Counted from the first letter of the stretch, positions 46,409 to 59,800 are shown. The stretch is DNA of 64,000 nucleotides from Rhodamnia argentea (GCF_020921035.1 NC_063156.1:29126283-29190282); one strand, 5' to 3'. The notes: generated by a model from the letters alone, not told the origin. A program made the numbers and translations.

Positions 46409-48381
46409 TCACTCAATGATGGACTGAATAACACCCGCTCCCACTGTCTTTCCACCTTCTCTGATAGCAAACCTCATTCCCTGCTCACAAGCCACGGGCA
46501 TAATTAGCTCGACCACCATCTTAACACGGTCGCCGGGCATAACCATCTTGGACTCCTCATCTTTATCATTCATGATTGAAGTCACCCTTCCGGTGACATC
46601 AGTAGTCCTCATGTAGAATTGGGGACGGTAGCCGGCGAAGAACGGCGAGTGCCTACCCCCCTCCTCCTTTTTCAACACGTACACGATGGCCTCAAACTTA
46701 GTGTGCGGGGTAATAGTTCCGGGCTTGGCCAAAACCATCCCTCTTTGGATATCGATCTTCTGAATACCTCTGAGCAACAAACCCACGTTATCCCCTGCCA
46801 TTGCCTCGTCAAGCGTCTTCTGGAACATTTCTACTCCAGTAACTGTTGTATTCCTCGTCTCTCTCAAACCAACAAGGTCCACCGTTTCTCCGACTCTGAC
46901 AGTACCTCTCTCAACACGGCCAGTAGCCACAGTACCACGACCAGTGATTGAGAACACATCTTCAATGGCCAGCAAAAAGGGGAGATCAGTTTGCCTTTGT
47001 GGAATGGGGATGTAACTATCCACAGAATCCATCAGTTCATAGATTTTGTCGACCCATTGGTTCTCCCCGCGTTTGATGCTGGGATTTGCCATCAAAGCCT
47101 CCAAAGCTAACAAGGCAGAACCAGAGATGATGGGGATATCATCACCAGGAAATTCATAGGAAGAGAGCAACTCCCTGACTTCCAACTCTACAAGCTGCAA
47201 AAGCTCCTCATCATCAACCTGGTCCTGCTTGTTCAGGAAAACCACCATGTTAGGCACACCAACTTGCTTAGCCAACAGTATGTGCTCCTTGGTCTGTGGC
47301 ATTGGGCCATCGGCACCAGAAACGACAAGAATAGCACCGTCCATCTGGGCAGCACCAGTGATCATATTCTTCACGTAGTCGGCATGTCCGGGGCAGTCGA
47401 CGTGGGCATAGTGGCGGTTCTCAGTCTCGTATTCCACAGTGGCTGTGTTGATGGTGATACCTATTCCACAGACAAAGTTTCAACCTTTTCATCTATCGAA
47501 GATCAAAGTCAATAATCAAGTAATATAGGCATGTTAAGGAAAGATGTGTACGGGTACTTGCAGTTTTCAACAAGAAACAATCTAAGGCACTTTTAAACAG
47601 CGGCTTGACATCACTGACCACTATGTAAACAATGACCCCAATCATTTTTACCTAGCTTTCTTAAGCAACTTCAGTTAAAATTGTGCCCCTCAAACTAAAC
47701 CTACAACTGAATGTGTTTTGATTATTTAGCTCTTCAAAACCATGTCCCAGATTACAATACAGCTCAATTCTGCACCAAAGCACGCTCTAATGCACAGCAC
47801 GCAAGATAGTTACAAAAGTGGAATCGAAATGTTCGACTACCAGAGACAAGTCCAAACAATTTCATACCCTCACAGGAGCAATTCGTAAGAACAAATTTTC
47901 GGAATTAATCCGAAAGACCGGCATAAATAGGCAATCCCGACAACGAGCGCCACAGGAACAACAAGGACGAAAGATTGATACCTCTGGCGCGCTCCTCAGG
48001 AGCGGCATCGATTTCGTCGTACTTCTTGGGCGCGCTGCCCCCCATGGACGCCAAGGCCATGGTCAGAGCGGCGGTGAGCGTGGTCTTCCCGTGGTCGACG
48101 TGCCCGATGGTGCCGATGTTGACGTGGGGCTTCTTCCTCTCGAACTTCCCGCGAGCCGCGCGCACGGTGAAGGCTCCGCGGCGCCGGCGGGCGGGGGCGG
48201 TGGCGGAGGCGTTGGAAGTAGGAGCGAAGGGGGTGATGAAGGAGGAGGACAGCTGGGCCGGCGTGAGCTTGGTGCGGAAGATGGCGGTGGTGGAGGGGAG
48301 AGCGCGAGTTGGGCCGGCCGCGGAGGATGAGGCGGGACATGGGTAGATGAGCTTCGACGAGGCCGAGGTAGAAATCGCCAT
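46409..48381 (-). CDS. TUFA: Elongation factor Tu, plastid precursor
   Basis: GTPase that delivers aminoacyl-tRNA to plastid ribosomes; nuclear gene descended from plastid tufA. Exon 1 is 48381-47982 and exon 2 is 47460-46409; the single 521-bp intron splits [15 protein letters not shown] in the switch I region. The product is 483 aa. The transit peptide (about 1-70, S/A/T-rich, few acids) ends near [15 protein letters not shown]. GTPase motifs are all present: GHVDHGKT (G1), ARGITI (G2), DCPGHAD (G3), NKQD (G4) and SGSALL (G5). Domains 2 and 3 follow to the end [11 protein letters not shown], with GRVERG and PGDRVKM. The C-terminus is complete. The Arabidopsis homologue (At4g20360) is, as I recall, intronless, so the intron is worth noting. 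Confidence 0.96.
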
Positions 48382-48399
48382 TTTCGGCTCTGTGAATTG

Positions 48400-51300
48400 G
48401 AAATCTCTTCGCAAGAGACAGAGAGAGTTTGAAATTGGGTTGAAGAAGAAGAAGAAGGGAGTAAGGAAGGATAGAGTGAAAGGGTTATCTCTGCAAGAAC
48501 AAAGAGGGCCTCTCGATAGCGGACTGGCTTCTATCCGTTCCTCCTCTTCGTTCTTTTGGTGGGGGAGGGGGGATGTATGGGGTGGAACAAGTTGCACCCA
48601 GTTTCTGTGCAACTTGTCTGAAAATGCGACACGTGTACACATCCCCTTGCCCTTTTACCCTCCTCTCCCTTCACAGGTAACATCCGCGGCTGGGATTCGG
48701 AACAACATCTCATTTCTATCAAAGAACATTTAGATTGGATCAGGTTGCACGTCAACTCATTAATAGTTGTCGATCTGGTTGCGTGTTTTGAGTCGATTTA
48801 TTAAATTCGAAAAGAAAAAAAAAATCTCATCGAAATAGTTTCGTCCTATCGGTTTGATTCGATTCGATTATAATTATTCAATAATTTGCAACGGTGAATC
48901 ATACCAAAAAGGATAAAAAAAAAAAAAAAACCTTCCTCAACAGTATATTTTCATTCTCATTTTCATCCCCTGATCTAACCAAAGATAAATTTTGTTAAAC
49001 CTGATCTTTTAATGTTGATTTTCTCTAGCTTATGAAATTGAACATTTTCACTTTTGAGGCTCGCGTGGTGCAACAGATCACCATCATTGCGGTGATTGAA
49101 ATGACTGATGATGGTCTGCTGGTACCCCACCAACCCAAAAACGATTGAGCCCTCCTCCATTGGCGCCACGTAATTCGACTCCGGTACACATGTTTTGCTT
49201 CACGAGATCACAAAGGCTCACCAAGTTTTCTCTCCAGGGGAGTTTGCCTTGTGGACAGAAGATTATGGAGCCCAAAGAGCCAAGGATTGCCATTAGAATT
49301 CTGCAGATTGTGAAAGAAGGGCATGCGCAGATGGCGGAAACAATGCTTCTCAAGCTCAAGCATCGCCAACCAACGACTGACTTCCAGTGTAGGCTTAAGA
49401 GGATGACATGTCTGTACAGCGTGTCAGCAAAAGCCCTGGATGCCCCCGAGTTTTCCTCGGCAACACAAACCAACAAGCACCGAGAATGGTCTCTGTGTGT
49501 GACCTCAGTTACACAAATTCGATGCCGCAAAGCATGCCCGGATCAAAATTCACCTGATAGGGATCGAGATACTTACATATAACCACGAACGCGACTTTGC
49601 TGAATGTTCATGTACTTACATGAAGAGGGATATCATCTCCTTGATGACAGCAAGCCTAAGAAAAACTACTTTGTGTAGCTTACGATGGCTTGTTGGGCTC
49701 AAAGCCCACCTCAGCTGTGTCATGCTAGCCTGAAGTGTCTGTTGAGGGGTTTCTTTAGCCCCAGAATTTGCCAGATCAAAAAGACATCATACTTGCAAAG
49801 CAGAGAGAAATGAATTCTTCCATTGAAACAAGTAGTCATCACAACAGCTTGATCAGTACGTTAAGAAGATCATGTTGATCAATAGGACTTCGTAACAGCT
49901 CGATCAGAAGATTGAAGTTGGAATGTCCTTGCCTGGATATTATTCAAGAGCTTAGTTCTTTGCATTACCTCCACCCATGACATATCGCTCCTAGCTTGCA
50001 GAATGTTAGAGATAGTACAGACATGAGTATGACCATGTAAGTTTAGCTTCTCTTTAGGAAGATTATCATTATACAATCCTAAAGACACCCTGACTAGCAC
50101 TACAGTGAATCCCCGGTTCAAATGCTTAGAAGAAGATGGAGCAAAACATCTCAATATCTAAGTATAAAATCAGTCTCAGAGTGTTTTTCCCGCTAGTGAA
50201 CTACCACGGATACAAATTGTGTAGCATAATTGACCGGATCAGCAGAATTTGAAAGAAGAATGCCTTCTAAATCTTGAATGTGGCCCAGTATTTCACTACA
50301 CGTCGGGCGTTTGATTGTGTATCGCATACAAATCAGCTTCAGTGTGTTATAACATGGCCTTAATCGAGTACCTGGGGATTCCATTTTGTTTTCGTGCTTC
50401 GGAGGACATGGCGAAGAAACAGAGGTTACTAGAGCCAATTACAATAACATATATGATGCATGACAGAATGAAAATTCACTTATGTCCTACAAAGTGTCAA
50501 ATCCTATGGTCACTGAGATTCACTTGAAAATCTTTGCAATTTTTATGGAAGTCAGCTTCGATGAGTCCTGCTGAAGAGAAACATCCTAAGTGATTCTAGC
50601 TGAATCTGGCGTTTGGGAAAACTTCAGCACGAGACTGAATCCATCAGAAAGCACCACAAAAGGGAGAAACATGTGTAATGCGTAATCAAGAGCAGCTGAT
50701 GTAGCAATCACCGATCATGACAAAAAGAATGGTAAACCGTTCCCTTTTTGCTAGTATTCTTGATGCTTATGCTGTCCGAGAATCATGAGCTACGGCTAGG
50801 GGCTGTACAATAGATGATGCCAATGTTTAAGAGGGGGGGCAAGAATGCACTAAAATTATTTTGGTATCATAAAGGATTCTCCGGGAAAATCCACTAGCAG
50901 CCAGCTTTGTCTGCACTTCTTGTCGATTTTCCACCTTGCCTCGTTCTGTGACTCGGGAAGGTTGCGAGTTTCATGTATCAGCACAGGACTTGCTTGTCCT
51001 AACTATAAGCACAGGACTTGCTTGTCCTAACTATAAGCAGAGCCTAGCAATGACATGGAGTGAGATCCAAGGAATCAGGAAAGATTGTCATGCCTTACTT
51101 CTGAAGGACGTACCTAGCTAACACCCGTGTCTACCACTATCCTCCTTGCTCGCAAAATCACGTTTCCTCTTCTCTGTTCAGCCATTCCTGCTCAGTGTAC
51201 ACAAACGAGCAACTTCATAGAGTTGATAAATAAGTAGAATCAACTCGAAAGAACAGCTATGGTGTCCCGCAAATACTTATCTCGGTCCCCTCCTTTCCAT

Positions 51301-53520
51301 GCATTGATGCCTTACAAAATTTGCATTACTGCAGTTAGAACCTGAGGGTTTCCCATCCCATATGGTCCTCTCATCCAAAGAATGATTTGCCGAATTGATC
51401 ATTCAATTCAGGGAAAAGAATGGTGAAAGTTTCTGCAATTGGTCGAACCATAAATCCCAATTCAGCCGCTCAACGGACAATCTATATCTATTTAGGGACC
51501 AACAAAGATCCCCGTGGAGATAAACTAATATCACAGAGATGTTCAATTTGGTCATCGAGATGCATGACGATGTTAACATCAGCTAATCAAGCAAACGCGC
51601 AAGACTACTTGGTCCAATCCAAACTGATAACAAAATGCAGCTTTTTTACTCTTTCCAGTACAAGCTGCTAGTTTCCTTTCTTTTCCATGCTTCCGGGCAA
51701 GTATTGTTGCTCCAGTTAGAGCAGAAAGCTGAAACATCTTGCGCGGCTTTCGCCAATAAGACTTCCAAAGACAACATAAAACGCATGCAGAAACTGTCGA
51801 CTGTTTCGAATTGAGAACATACCTCAAACTCTCGGTGACATCCTGGCTCGAACTCAGAAGCCGAAGTTCACGTAATTTTGACTCTTTGAATGACAAGCGA
51901 GAGGAGAATTGCAGTGTCATGCAAAGTTAGGAACTTTCCGGATCAACGACGGCGACAAGATTAAGAACCAGAGATGAATTCGATGTGGTTTTTGATCCGC
52001 TCAAGTTCGTGGACGACACTTGAGAGTTCCCGCCAAAAGAAGGATTTCAGACAGCTCACGAATCAACTGAAATAACGTCGAAGGTTTTTGTTCTTTTTCC
52101 TGAGAGGCTGTAAAAGTACATCAAATTCAGAGGCCCAAGAGAACACCCGCTTGTATTGTCAAAAGGTTTTCGTTCCTTTTGGTAAGCCCCCTAATTTCCT
52201 CTATTTCTTGATTTTCTTGATAGGGAAGGGAAAAGGTCTTTCTTAAACAACTGTTATTACACAAAGATAATTAAAGTTGTGTCCTTTTTAATAAAAATGT
52301 CATGATAGGACTTACACGTAACAACCGAAGTCCAAGAAAGGTCGCATAGGATTCTACTTTGGCAATAAATGAAGTCAAATCTTTCCATGTCAAACTAATC
52401 AACTAAGGTGAAAGAAATCACCTTTTCTCTCACCCAATCTAGCACAAGTGTTTCTCAGTTGGGTAATCTATGACAACTGGTTAATAAATTGATCCAACAT
52501 GCCCACTTCTTCTCCTTCCCTCTCTCATAACGACAAATACCATTTTATCTCCATCTCTCTCTTTTCTTGTGATTCTCTGCATGAAATTAGATTCTATCTT
52601 ACATCATCATTAAAGATTTGCATGAAATGGCCGGTCTTGGAGCAGCAATCATTGGCTTCTGATTGCGGAGTTTACTCTTGTATGGAGAAGGGCGTGCAAC
52701 TTCCTGTGTGGAAATTGCTCTTGATCAAGTCATCTGGGAAAATACTCATCTCAGAAACTAGAAAACTGGCTGAGAAGGAAAAGAAAACAGAGACCCTTTA
52801 AAGATGCCACCTCTTTTTTTTTTTTTTGTTTGTTCAGTCCCACGATGGAACTTTTTGAATAATTGCCAGATGGGGACCTTCACAAACCTGCATTATTCAA
52901 GATGGAGTAGTGAGTTCGTCCTTTTGATCACTTGCCCTATCTTTATCTCTGAGCTGGGAGAATGCAGAGAAAGAACTGAGATTGGGCCCAATCTATGACC
53001 TGCACAGCCATAGAAGCATGACTTCTCACTTTCTGCAACTGCTGCTACTCTTTATCTAGCGCCTAGATTCCTCACTCAGACAACATTTTCGAAGGAAAAA
53101 AAAGAGGCTAAAAGTGCATTTCCACGTTGTTGTAGTTGGTGTTCAACTCAAATCATAGAAACTCATGAAGACCCAAGTTGAAATGACAAAGTTTTTCTCT
53201 CCGCCTTTCCCTCTAATCCAATTTTTTTAATATATGAATAGGTGATGACTGGTCATATTTCTTATTTTCTCTTTCTAAACATGTCATGTGCCTGGCATGC
53301 ATAGCAGAGTTGTATTGGTTCTTAAATCCGGTGAAAGAATGGCGTCTCTGCTTTCTCACCATGCACGGGAAAGAGTAATTTAAGTGCAACAGAAGCAAAA
53401 GAAAACACCTTGGTTTTACAAAAGCTGTCTCTAGCTTAAGTGGTTCGAGAAAGAAAATCAATTAAATCGGAGAGCTATAAAGTACAGTTAAAGAGGAAAT
53501 TAGGCAAGGCAACAGATCAT
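48400..53520. other. 5-kb region without a convincing gene
   Basis: Only weak candidates are present. On the minus strand 51920-51824 opens MTLQFSSRLSFKESKLRELR and ends at a donor-like AGG|TATG, and 50435-50193 ends in a stretch KRPTCSEILGHIQDLEG that loosely recalls the end of a kinase domain. Neither can be extended into a gene model. On the plus strand 49145-49582 has a frame without known motifs. Transcribed but non-coding DNA or decayed gene pieces are possible. Confidence 0.35.
50981..51036. repeat. 28-bp tandem repeat, two exact copies
   Basis: Two identical 28-bp units in direct tandem, each containing the inverted repeat AGGACTTGCTTGTCCT. Probably a recent slippage-type duplication. 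Confidence 0.8.
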
Positions 53521-53526
53521 TGAAGC

Positions 53527-53536
53527 ATATAAAAAG
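53527..53536 (+). promoter_or_regulatory. TATA box of the DUF868 gene
   Basis: CATATAAAAAG lies about 320 bp upstream of the start codon. The interval contains a (CT)18-type tract at about 53679-53714, likely in the 5' UTR. Confidence 0.55.
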
Positions 53537-53676
53537 AGCGTCTTCACCAACTCTCAGTCACTGCCATCTCTATGACAGTTTTGGACAGCAATAATCTTTT
53601 TTCTTTTCTGTGAAGTAAATGCTGCCAAGAAGTACTCCTCTGGCAGCATCTCTGATTGAATATATTTTAGCAAGTA

Positions 53677-53678
<2 letters not shown>

Positions 53679-53714
<36 letters not shown>
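53679..53714. repeat. (CT)n microsatellite in 5' UTR of DUF868 gene
   Basis: About 18 uninterrupted CT units between the TATA box and the start codon; likely polymorphic in length. Confidence 0.85.
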
Positions 53715-53716
<2 letters not shown>

Positions 53717-53847
53717 GCTGATATTCATAGGCCATTCATCCTGCCTCTCGCACCCATATCATTTTCTCATCTCTTGAGCTGCTGCTTCTTGATTTTAGCC
53801 GAACTTTGTCCAAAATCAAGTTGATCAATCAAGATTCAAGCAAAAGA

Positions 53848-54804
53848 ATGCAAGACCAGATTGGGATTCCGGCTTGCTTTTCATCCGGTGAGAAGCTGAG
53901 CGATGATCAGGCTGCTGTGATGAGGTCCGGCCAGAGCGTTTTCATGTCCATTTACCGTACGAAGATTGCCGATCAGTGCAGATTGATCACCATCACATGG
54001 TGCAAGAATTTGATGCTTCGTGGCCTCTCGGTGTCTGTCGAAGGCCCCCAAGGAGAGAACCAGTACAACTGCAAAGTGGAGCTCAAACCGTGGTACTTTT
54101 GGAGGAAACAAGGGTCTAAGCACTTCACGGTTGAGGGTAAAGTTGTCGACATTTTCTGGGACCTCAAAGCGGCGAAATTTAACGGCGAAACTGAGCCGAA
54201 CTCTGAGTACTATGTTGCCGTCGTCTGCGACGAGGAAGTTGTTCTGCTTGTTGGGGATCTGAAGAAGGATGCTTATAGGAAGACTGGTTGTAGGCCGGCT
54301 CTTATCGATCCAATTTTAGTTTCGAAGAAAGAGCATATATTCAGTAAAAAGAAGTTCTCCACAAGGGCTAAGTTTTACGAGAAGGACGGATGCCACGAGA
54401 TATCGATCGAATGTAAGAACAGGAATTTCAGCAGTGGGAGCATCGGCAATGGCAGTTCGCTAAACGGGATCGAACCAGAAATGGAGATAAGGATCGACGG
54501 GCAATTGGCAATCCATGTGAAACACCTCCAGTGGAAATTCAGAGGTAATGAGTCCATCTATGTTAACAAGCTTAGAGTGGAAGTCTATTGGGATGTCCAT
54601 GACTGGCTTTTTAGTCCTGGCCTAAGGCATGCATTGTTCATATTCAAGCCGATTTTGTCATCAATATCCGTCTCCTCGGCATCTTCGCCGTACGCATCAA
54701 CGCCATTGTCATCGCAGACGGAGAGCTCCGGTTCTGTGGATGGGATTTCCGCAAGTGGGTCCACAGAGTTTTGCTTGTTTCTCTATGCTTGGAAGTTTGA
54801 GTAG
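53848..54804 (+). CDS. DUF868 family protein
   Basis: An intronless gene of 318 aa from ATG 53848 (MQDQIGIPACFSSGEKLSDD). The reading frame is open for 14 codons upstream but has no ATG there. Plant-specific DUF868 proteins have no established biochemical role. Family hallmarks visible here include CFSSG near the start, SVFMSIYRTKIADQCRLITITWCKN, KVELKPWYFWRKQGSK, VDIFWDLKAAKF, EYYVAVVCDEEVVLLVGDL, and the later LRVEVYWDVHDWLF and HALFIFKP. A serine-rich tail follows. No signal peptide or membrane segment is seen, so a cytosolic or nuclear protein is likely. It is intact and of normal family length (about 300 aa). Confidence 0.92.
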   Translation: MQDQIGIPACFSSGEKLSDDQAAVMRSGQSVFMSIYRTKIADQCRLITITWCKNLMLRGLSVSVEGPQGENQYNCKVELKPWYFWRKQGSKHFTVEGKVVDIFWDLKAAKFNGETEPNSEYYVAVVCDEEVVLLVGDLKKDAYRKTGCRPALIDPILVSKKEHIFSKKKFSTRAKFYEKDGCHEISIECKNRNFSSGSIGNGSSLNGIEPEMEIRIDGQLAIHVKHLQWKFRGNESIYVNKLRVEVYWDVHDWLFSPGLRHALFIFKPILSSISVSSASSPYASTPLSSQTESSGSVDGISASGSTEFCLFLYAWKFE

Positions 54805-54934
54805 AGGGATCATATTAGGCCAAACTTGAGTGTATTGTCAAGATCCCTAGGAAAAAGCTAGATTGCCAAGAATTTGTATGGGTCTTCAGGCATGTTATGG
54901 GCCAACAACATGGAGTGGTGAGAATACAGATCGG

Positions 54935-54938
<4 letters not shown>

Positions 54939-54974
<36 letters not shown>
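54939..54974. repeat. (GA)n microsatellite, 3' of DUF868 gene
   Basis: About 18 GA units, roughly 135 bp after the DUF868 stop, probably in the 3' UTR. The gene is thus flanked by a CT tract on one side and a GA tract on the other. Confidence 0.85.
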
Positions 54975-54978
<4 letters not shown>

Positions 54979-54999
54979 AGGTGTGGAGGGGGCCCAGAG

Positions 55000-56850
55000 A
55001 AGAGAGCTTGGAGGTTACTTACAGCTGGGAAGGAACAAGTGGGCATAATTGGACAAGAAAGATTGGATCAATTACATCCCCAATAATGCCCCAGCTAGAG
55101 GAGCCTGTCTCCCTCTCTTTCTACTCTTTGATCTGATCTTGATAAGCGAGCAAATATTTCCTTTTCTTCTTTTTGGGTTCCAAAAGATTCTGTCTCCCAA
55201 TATGGGTATGCCCTCCTGTAACCATATATATATTTTTTTTTTCTATACACAAGATTTGGAAATAGGTTCAATAACTTACTGAATGTCCCTATCTGGAAAA
55301 CAATGCTAGTGCATGTGACTGGGCAAAGCAAGCTGCTTCTCTCCTCTGGATGATGGCGAAGCAGCCTAAAACGTTGCAAAGAGCATGCATGCGCATGTGC
55401 TCTTCCTATGCGGTGTCGCATCTTTCATTTAATCCCCTGTTTTTTGCACTCTGCTGAGGCCATCCACCCGCATCTGTATAGGATCTGTCTAATTTCTTGG
55501 TTCGGTCTTCTCAGCATATTAAGTTTTACTGGTTAGGATTAGGAATATAAGAGGGCCCAAGGCAACTACTTCTGCTTTCTTTTGTTGATTAAACAACACG
55601 GAAGCTGGTACATCTGGTAAGCATTCAAGGACAGAACATGTGGAGAAATCTACTCCAAATGGAACATTAAGTCCTAGCCGGTCCCAAAAAAGATAACCAG
55701 GAGCAATAGGCGAATATGACTTTTAACATGGCAAACCACCCCACGGCCAACACAAACTCGACCCCATCTTCATCCATGAAAAAATTCACTGTTATATTTT
55801 GTTTGTCTTAGTCTTTTTGTTGAATTTCCTTTGGCCCTGTCAATAGTGCCAACTTAATTGGCGAAGCCCTGTACGCAACATTGACCGCCATAATGATTGG
55901 TACTTGTAATGATCTCGGCTTGAACTTTTTGACCGGCATCACGTCGAAGCCTTTTAAGTCTTCTCCTAAATCAGAATAAAAAAGAGCAGTCACTACCTTA
56001 TCCAAGCTCCGAGAGGATCAGCTGCTTATTTTAACAGTTAAAGATGGAAGTCACTTTCAGTATAAGAATGCCTAGATGGAATGAAGACTGGTGAGTAGCT
56101 ATAACTTAACTAAGTAAATATCAGTAAATGTCAATGGCATGATGGGTTTCCTATAGCCTGCTGTGACGGGATGAACAAAGATAATTGAAGAAGGCAGAAA
56201 AGATGCAATTTTTTCCCAGTAACATGTGCGCAGCAAAGAATAAAAAATGAAAACCACCGTTGGAAATGAAACAAACACCTATTATTTAAAAAAATTAAAA
56301 AGCTACACCAATGCATTTTCATGTGTTTTAAAGAAATTGATAAAGGTATCCTCTGTAAATATACATCTTCCCGTTCTGTAGCAACAGACAGCAAGGCGAT
56401 GCACCGGATGTCAACACATTTCTCGGGAATTATGGCAGTTGATTTGCAAACAAAAGTTCATCTGGTACGATCTCCTCTTCCACAGACAAGAACATAACAA
56501 TGAACTGAGATCAACTGAAGCTACTCAAAGAGTGAAGACAAAGCAACAGCCACAAAAGACAAGTTTTGTTTCCAGTGGCAAACTGAAAATCGCTACAATA
56601 GGAGGAATAACTGATGTTACAGATGATGGCATACCACAGCAATCTTTAGTCTGCGAAAAAACTCCTTTACCACTGCTTCAATCGCTTATGTAAGTACGCT
56701 TTCATGCCATAATGACACCTAAAGCAAGAATAATGGAATATGTTGGAGGGACCAACTTTATTCCCCATTTTGCTCATCAGCAATCTGGGAGATCGATCTT
56801 GGGTTCCAATTCAGTCAGAGTACTTCACAGGCCATCCCAGTATTCAGTCT
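55000..56850. other. Intergenic between DUF868 and PRUNE-like genes
   Basis: No gene supported. The part next to 56851 is likely 3' UTR of the minus-strand gene. Confidence 0.45.
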
Positions 56851-59800
56851 TCATTTTGAACCAAAACCAAACCACCTGGCCAGGAAGAACGTATTCTTTC
56901 CTCGACCAGCATCGGATTCTTTTTTTGGAGGTTGTACAGGATTTGAACTTTGCTTATCTGCACGAATGGGATGACACCTATCAAAACCTTTGGAGTAATG
57001 GACTGGTACAATATGAGGACCACAGACAGCCGAAAATTACGAGATTCCAACAGAAATTTCGCTCTTTCATGATGTGAAAAAAAAAATTATGAAAAGTCTC
57101 ACCTGGTTTTGGGGAAACCCTGTCGGTTTTTGCAGTTTTAGTATCATGCTGATTTGTCTCGGGACCTTTCTTAATGCTTTCTTTGGAATGGACAGAGGTA
57201 GACTTTCTTTCAGGAACCCTTTGGTCCATCCTAGATCCAGCAATGGAACCACCTGTGGTGTTTTACCACGAAAGCAAAGAATGTTGGTGCTAATTTCGTG
57301 CGAAAGTCCATTTACCACCATATCAGTACAAAGACGCATATATTCCTTACTGTCATTTGGAGGCTTCCCATAATTTTGCTGCAAGGCCTCAGTAAAGGTG
57401 TCATCTTGTGGATCCTGCATCACTAATGAGGAGCCACGAAACCAAGTATGAGAACACATTTCATATACAAGCTCAAAAGATCCGATAGTACATTTGGCTT
57501 ACGTTGATCAAAGAGAGTAGTTCTGTAACTGGGGGCTGACCCAACTAATAGCAGCTGTACAGCTTCAGCATCTCTTGCGGTAGACAATTTACCAGTTGCA
57601 GTTAGGTTTTGAGTGTCTAGCAGTACTCCCGCCAGCTGTAACATGGGAAGACGGTAAGAATTCTGGAGAAAAGCTTTAACCCGTGACTCTTGTGCAATGA
57701 CTAGACAGGTTTCTACAGAAACGGGCAAAAGTTTACTCACCAAAAGTCTGTTGAGCACTTTAGTTTCGAGCAGATCATAAGCTTCTTCACAGTAATTATC
57801 TGTAAGAACTGTGCATTGAGATCCAACCTAGACATTCAATGACTTCGAGAGTGAGTAAAAATCTTCATCTTCTGCTGTGCACTTAATGAATATGGCAATT
57901 ATTCGGTGCCTAATGATGATTCACAGTGATTGATATGCACTGACCTCACCATTTGTTTTGAGGACATCTTGCCCAACCACAAGAATGCTTAATTTTCCAG
58001 CCATCATTAGACTTTCCAAATCCACCTAAACCAAGTGGAAGAAACAAACTCTTTCTTTGTTTAAGCAATCCACAAAGCAGATGGAATGGTATACAATGGA
58101 TATCGAGCATACAGGTTGGATGCAGAATTATCATAATTGACCGTGTCAAAATTCCAAGCAAAGTCATCACATCTAAAGACAAAAATACTAGAAAAAATTT
58201 GGCGATAACTAGAACCGCTTGTACACAGTAACCAACTTCTCCACTTGAAAGAGAAATCATCTCATCTCCAACCACATTGCTTGTATTGGGCTAGTAAAAG
58301 TTTTCTGTTATCTATCTGTTCTCTGTTTTGTCTATCTAGCAGTGTGCTTGGGTGCCGGATCAAAAAGAAGAGTCACCCCCAAGAAAGCATCTGAGCAAGC
58401 ACCAAACTCTGGGAAAGGATTTACTGTAAACACTAATGTTCCTCTGGTAACGAGACCCTTTTTTTCTTTTTCTTTTTTCATTTGAAGCAAACATGTGGTG
58501 CAATAGAAAAGCATTTACCTCATCGGCAAATAGTAAGGAGGTGGCATCAAGACCAACATGGTGAAAGAGCCAAGCAGCCTGGCGTTGCTTCCACATCCTC
58601 GCTCTCCTGACGTTCATCACGGGCACCGCAATGGACCCTCCTCCATTGCCTTCTCCCTTGTTCTTGTTCATCCTACTCTCCAACAGCCATGCAGAACATA
58701 TTGCAGCTATCATAGAACTTGTACCTGCAGCCCCAAAGAATTTCAGATTAACACAATTCGAATCTAAGCGAAGTTCCAAAATGAAAATCCTAGTCAGGCC
58801 AGGAGTGAAGGAACCAAAGACCATCAATCGATCTTGTCATGCTCCCACAGTCCGTCGATGCTTTCGAACTGTCCCGTGGGTGTAATAAGTAGTATCACAT
58901 CACCCGAGTGCTTAGTGTATGCGATGTGTTGTTAACCTCTAGCTATTCTCGAGTGGACTGTTAGCATTAGTGTTAGTCAATTTGCATTGTGATCTCGTAT
59001 CTGTAAATGTAACTTCCTATATAGATCAGTGAATTCTACAATCGGATTAAGAAAAGTAATGCCATGAAAACGCTATTCACAAGAAAAATCATTGTCCAGG
59101 AAAACTATCGGTCATGGAACTATAGGGGAAAAATGCCATAAAAATAAAAATAGAAAAGGCAGAGAAAGGTACTTAACTGTTTGAAGGTCCTGAGAGAACA
59201 ATCTTCGCCCTGGCATTGAGCTCGCCACTCAAGATCTTCCCAATCTTGCTTCTCTGCTCTTTGAGAAATCCATTAACCCCAACTTCCCTCGCTCCATTGC
59301 CTTCCTTCAACCACCCGTTACTGGTCACCTTTGGCGCGATCTTATCGAGGGAACAAGTGGACGATGACACTGACCTCCGGTGAGCCGACTCCACTAGGCT
59401 CCTTGGAGGCGAAAGGACCCGATCATCCAGCGCAGAGCACGTCGAGGAAGAAATCGACCTCCGGTGAGCAGACTCGACCAAGTTCTCCGGCGGAGACAGC
59501 AGCTGCGTGTCCTGCGACGGCACTGGGGCTCGAAAGCGCCGAGGAGGAGCGGGAATCACCTGTGCCTGGGTCGCAGAGGCGTCGTTATGGAATCTGGACC
59601 TCCGGTGCGTCGACTGCCTCGGCGGAAGAAGCTGAGGCGGTTGTTCGGAGCTGATGGAGAGTCGCAATTGAGATGAATCGTCATCCGCGTTGGGGGGTTG
59701 TTTGACGATGTTGGAGAACCACTTGTGGACGGATTCAGCGGAAGAGGATGGCTCCGTCGGAGAGTCCGGCGGAGTATCAAGCGTCTCCGATCGATTACGG

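Noticed and set aside
47818-48346. Plus-strand frames of 170 and 123 aa
   Set aside because: Antisense to exon 1 of plastid EF-Tu; caused by its GC-rich, stop-poor transit-peptide region.
50193-50438. Kinase-like C-terminal fragment (KRPTCSEILGHIQDLEG)
   Set aside because: Too short and no other kinase motif (DFG, APE, HRD) lies upstream on the same strand.
53806-53847. Upstream extension of the DUF868 protein
   Set aside because: The frame is open but begins with TTG; the first ATG, at 53848, gives the normal family N-terminus.
58360-58827. Continuous 155-aa minus-strand frame as a separate gene
   Set aside because: Only its middle is exon 3 of the PRUNE-like gene; both ends run into introns past good splice sites.
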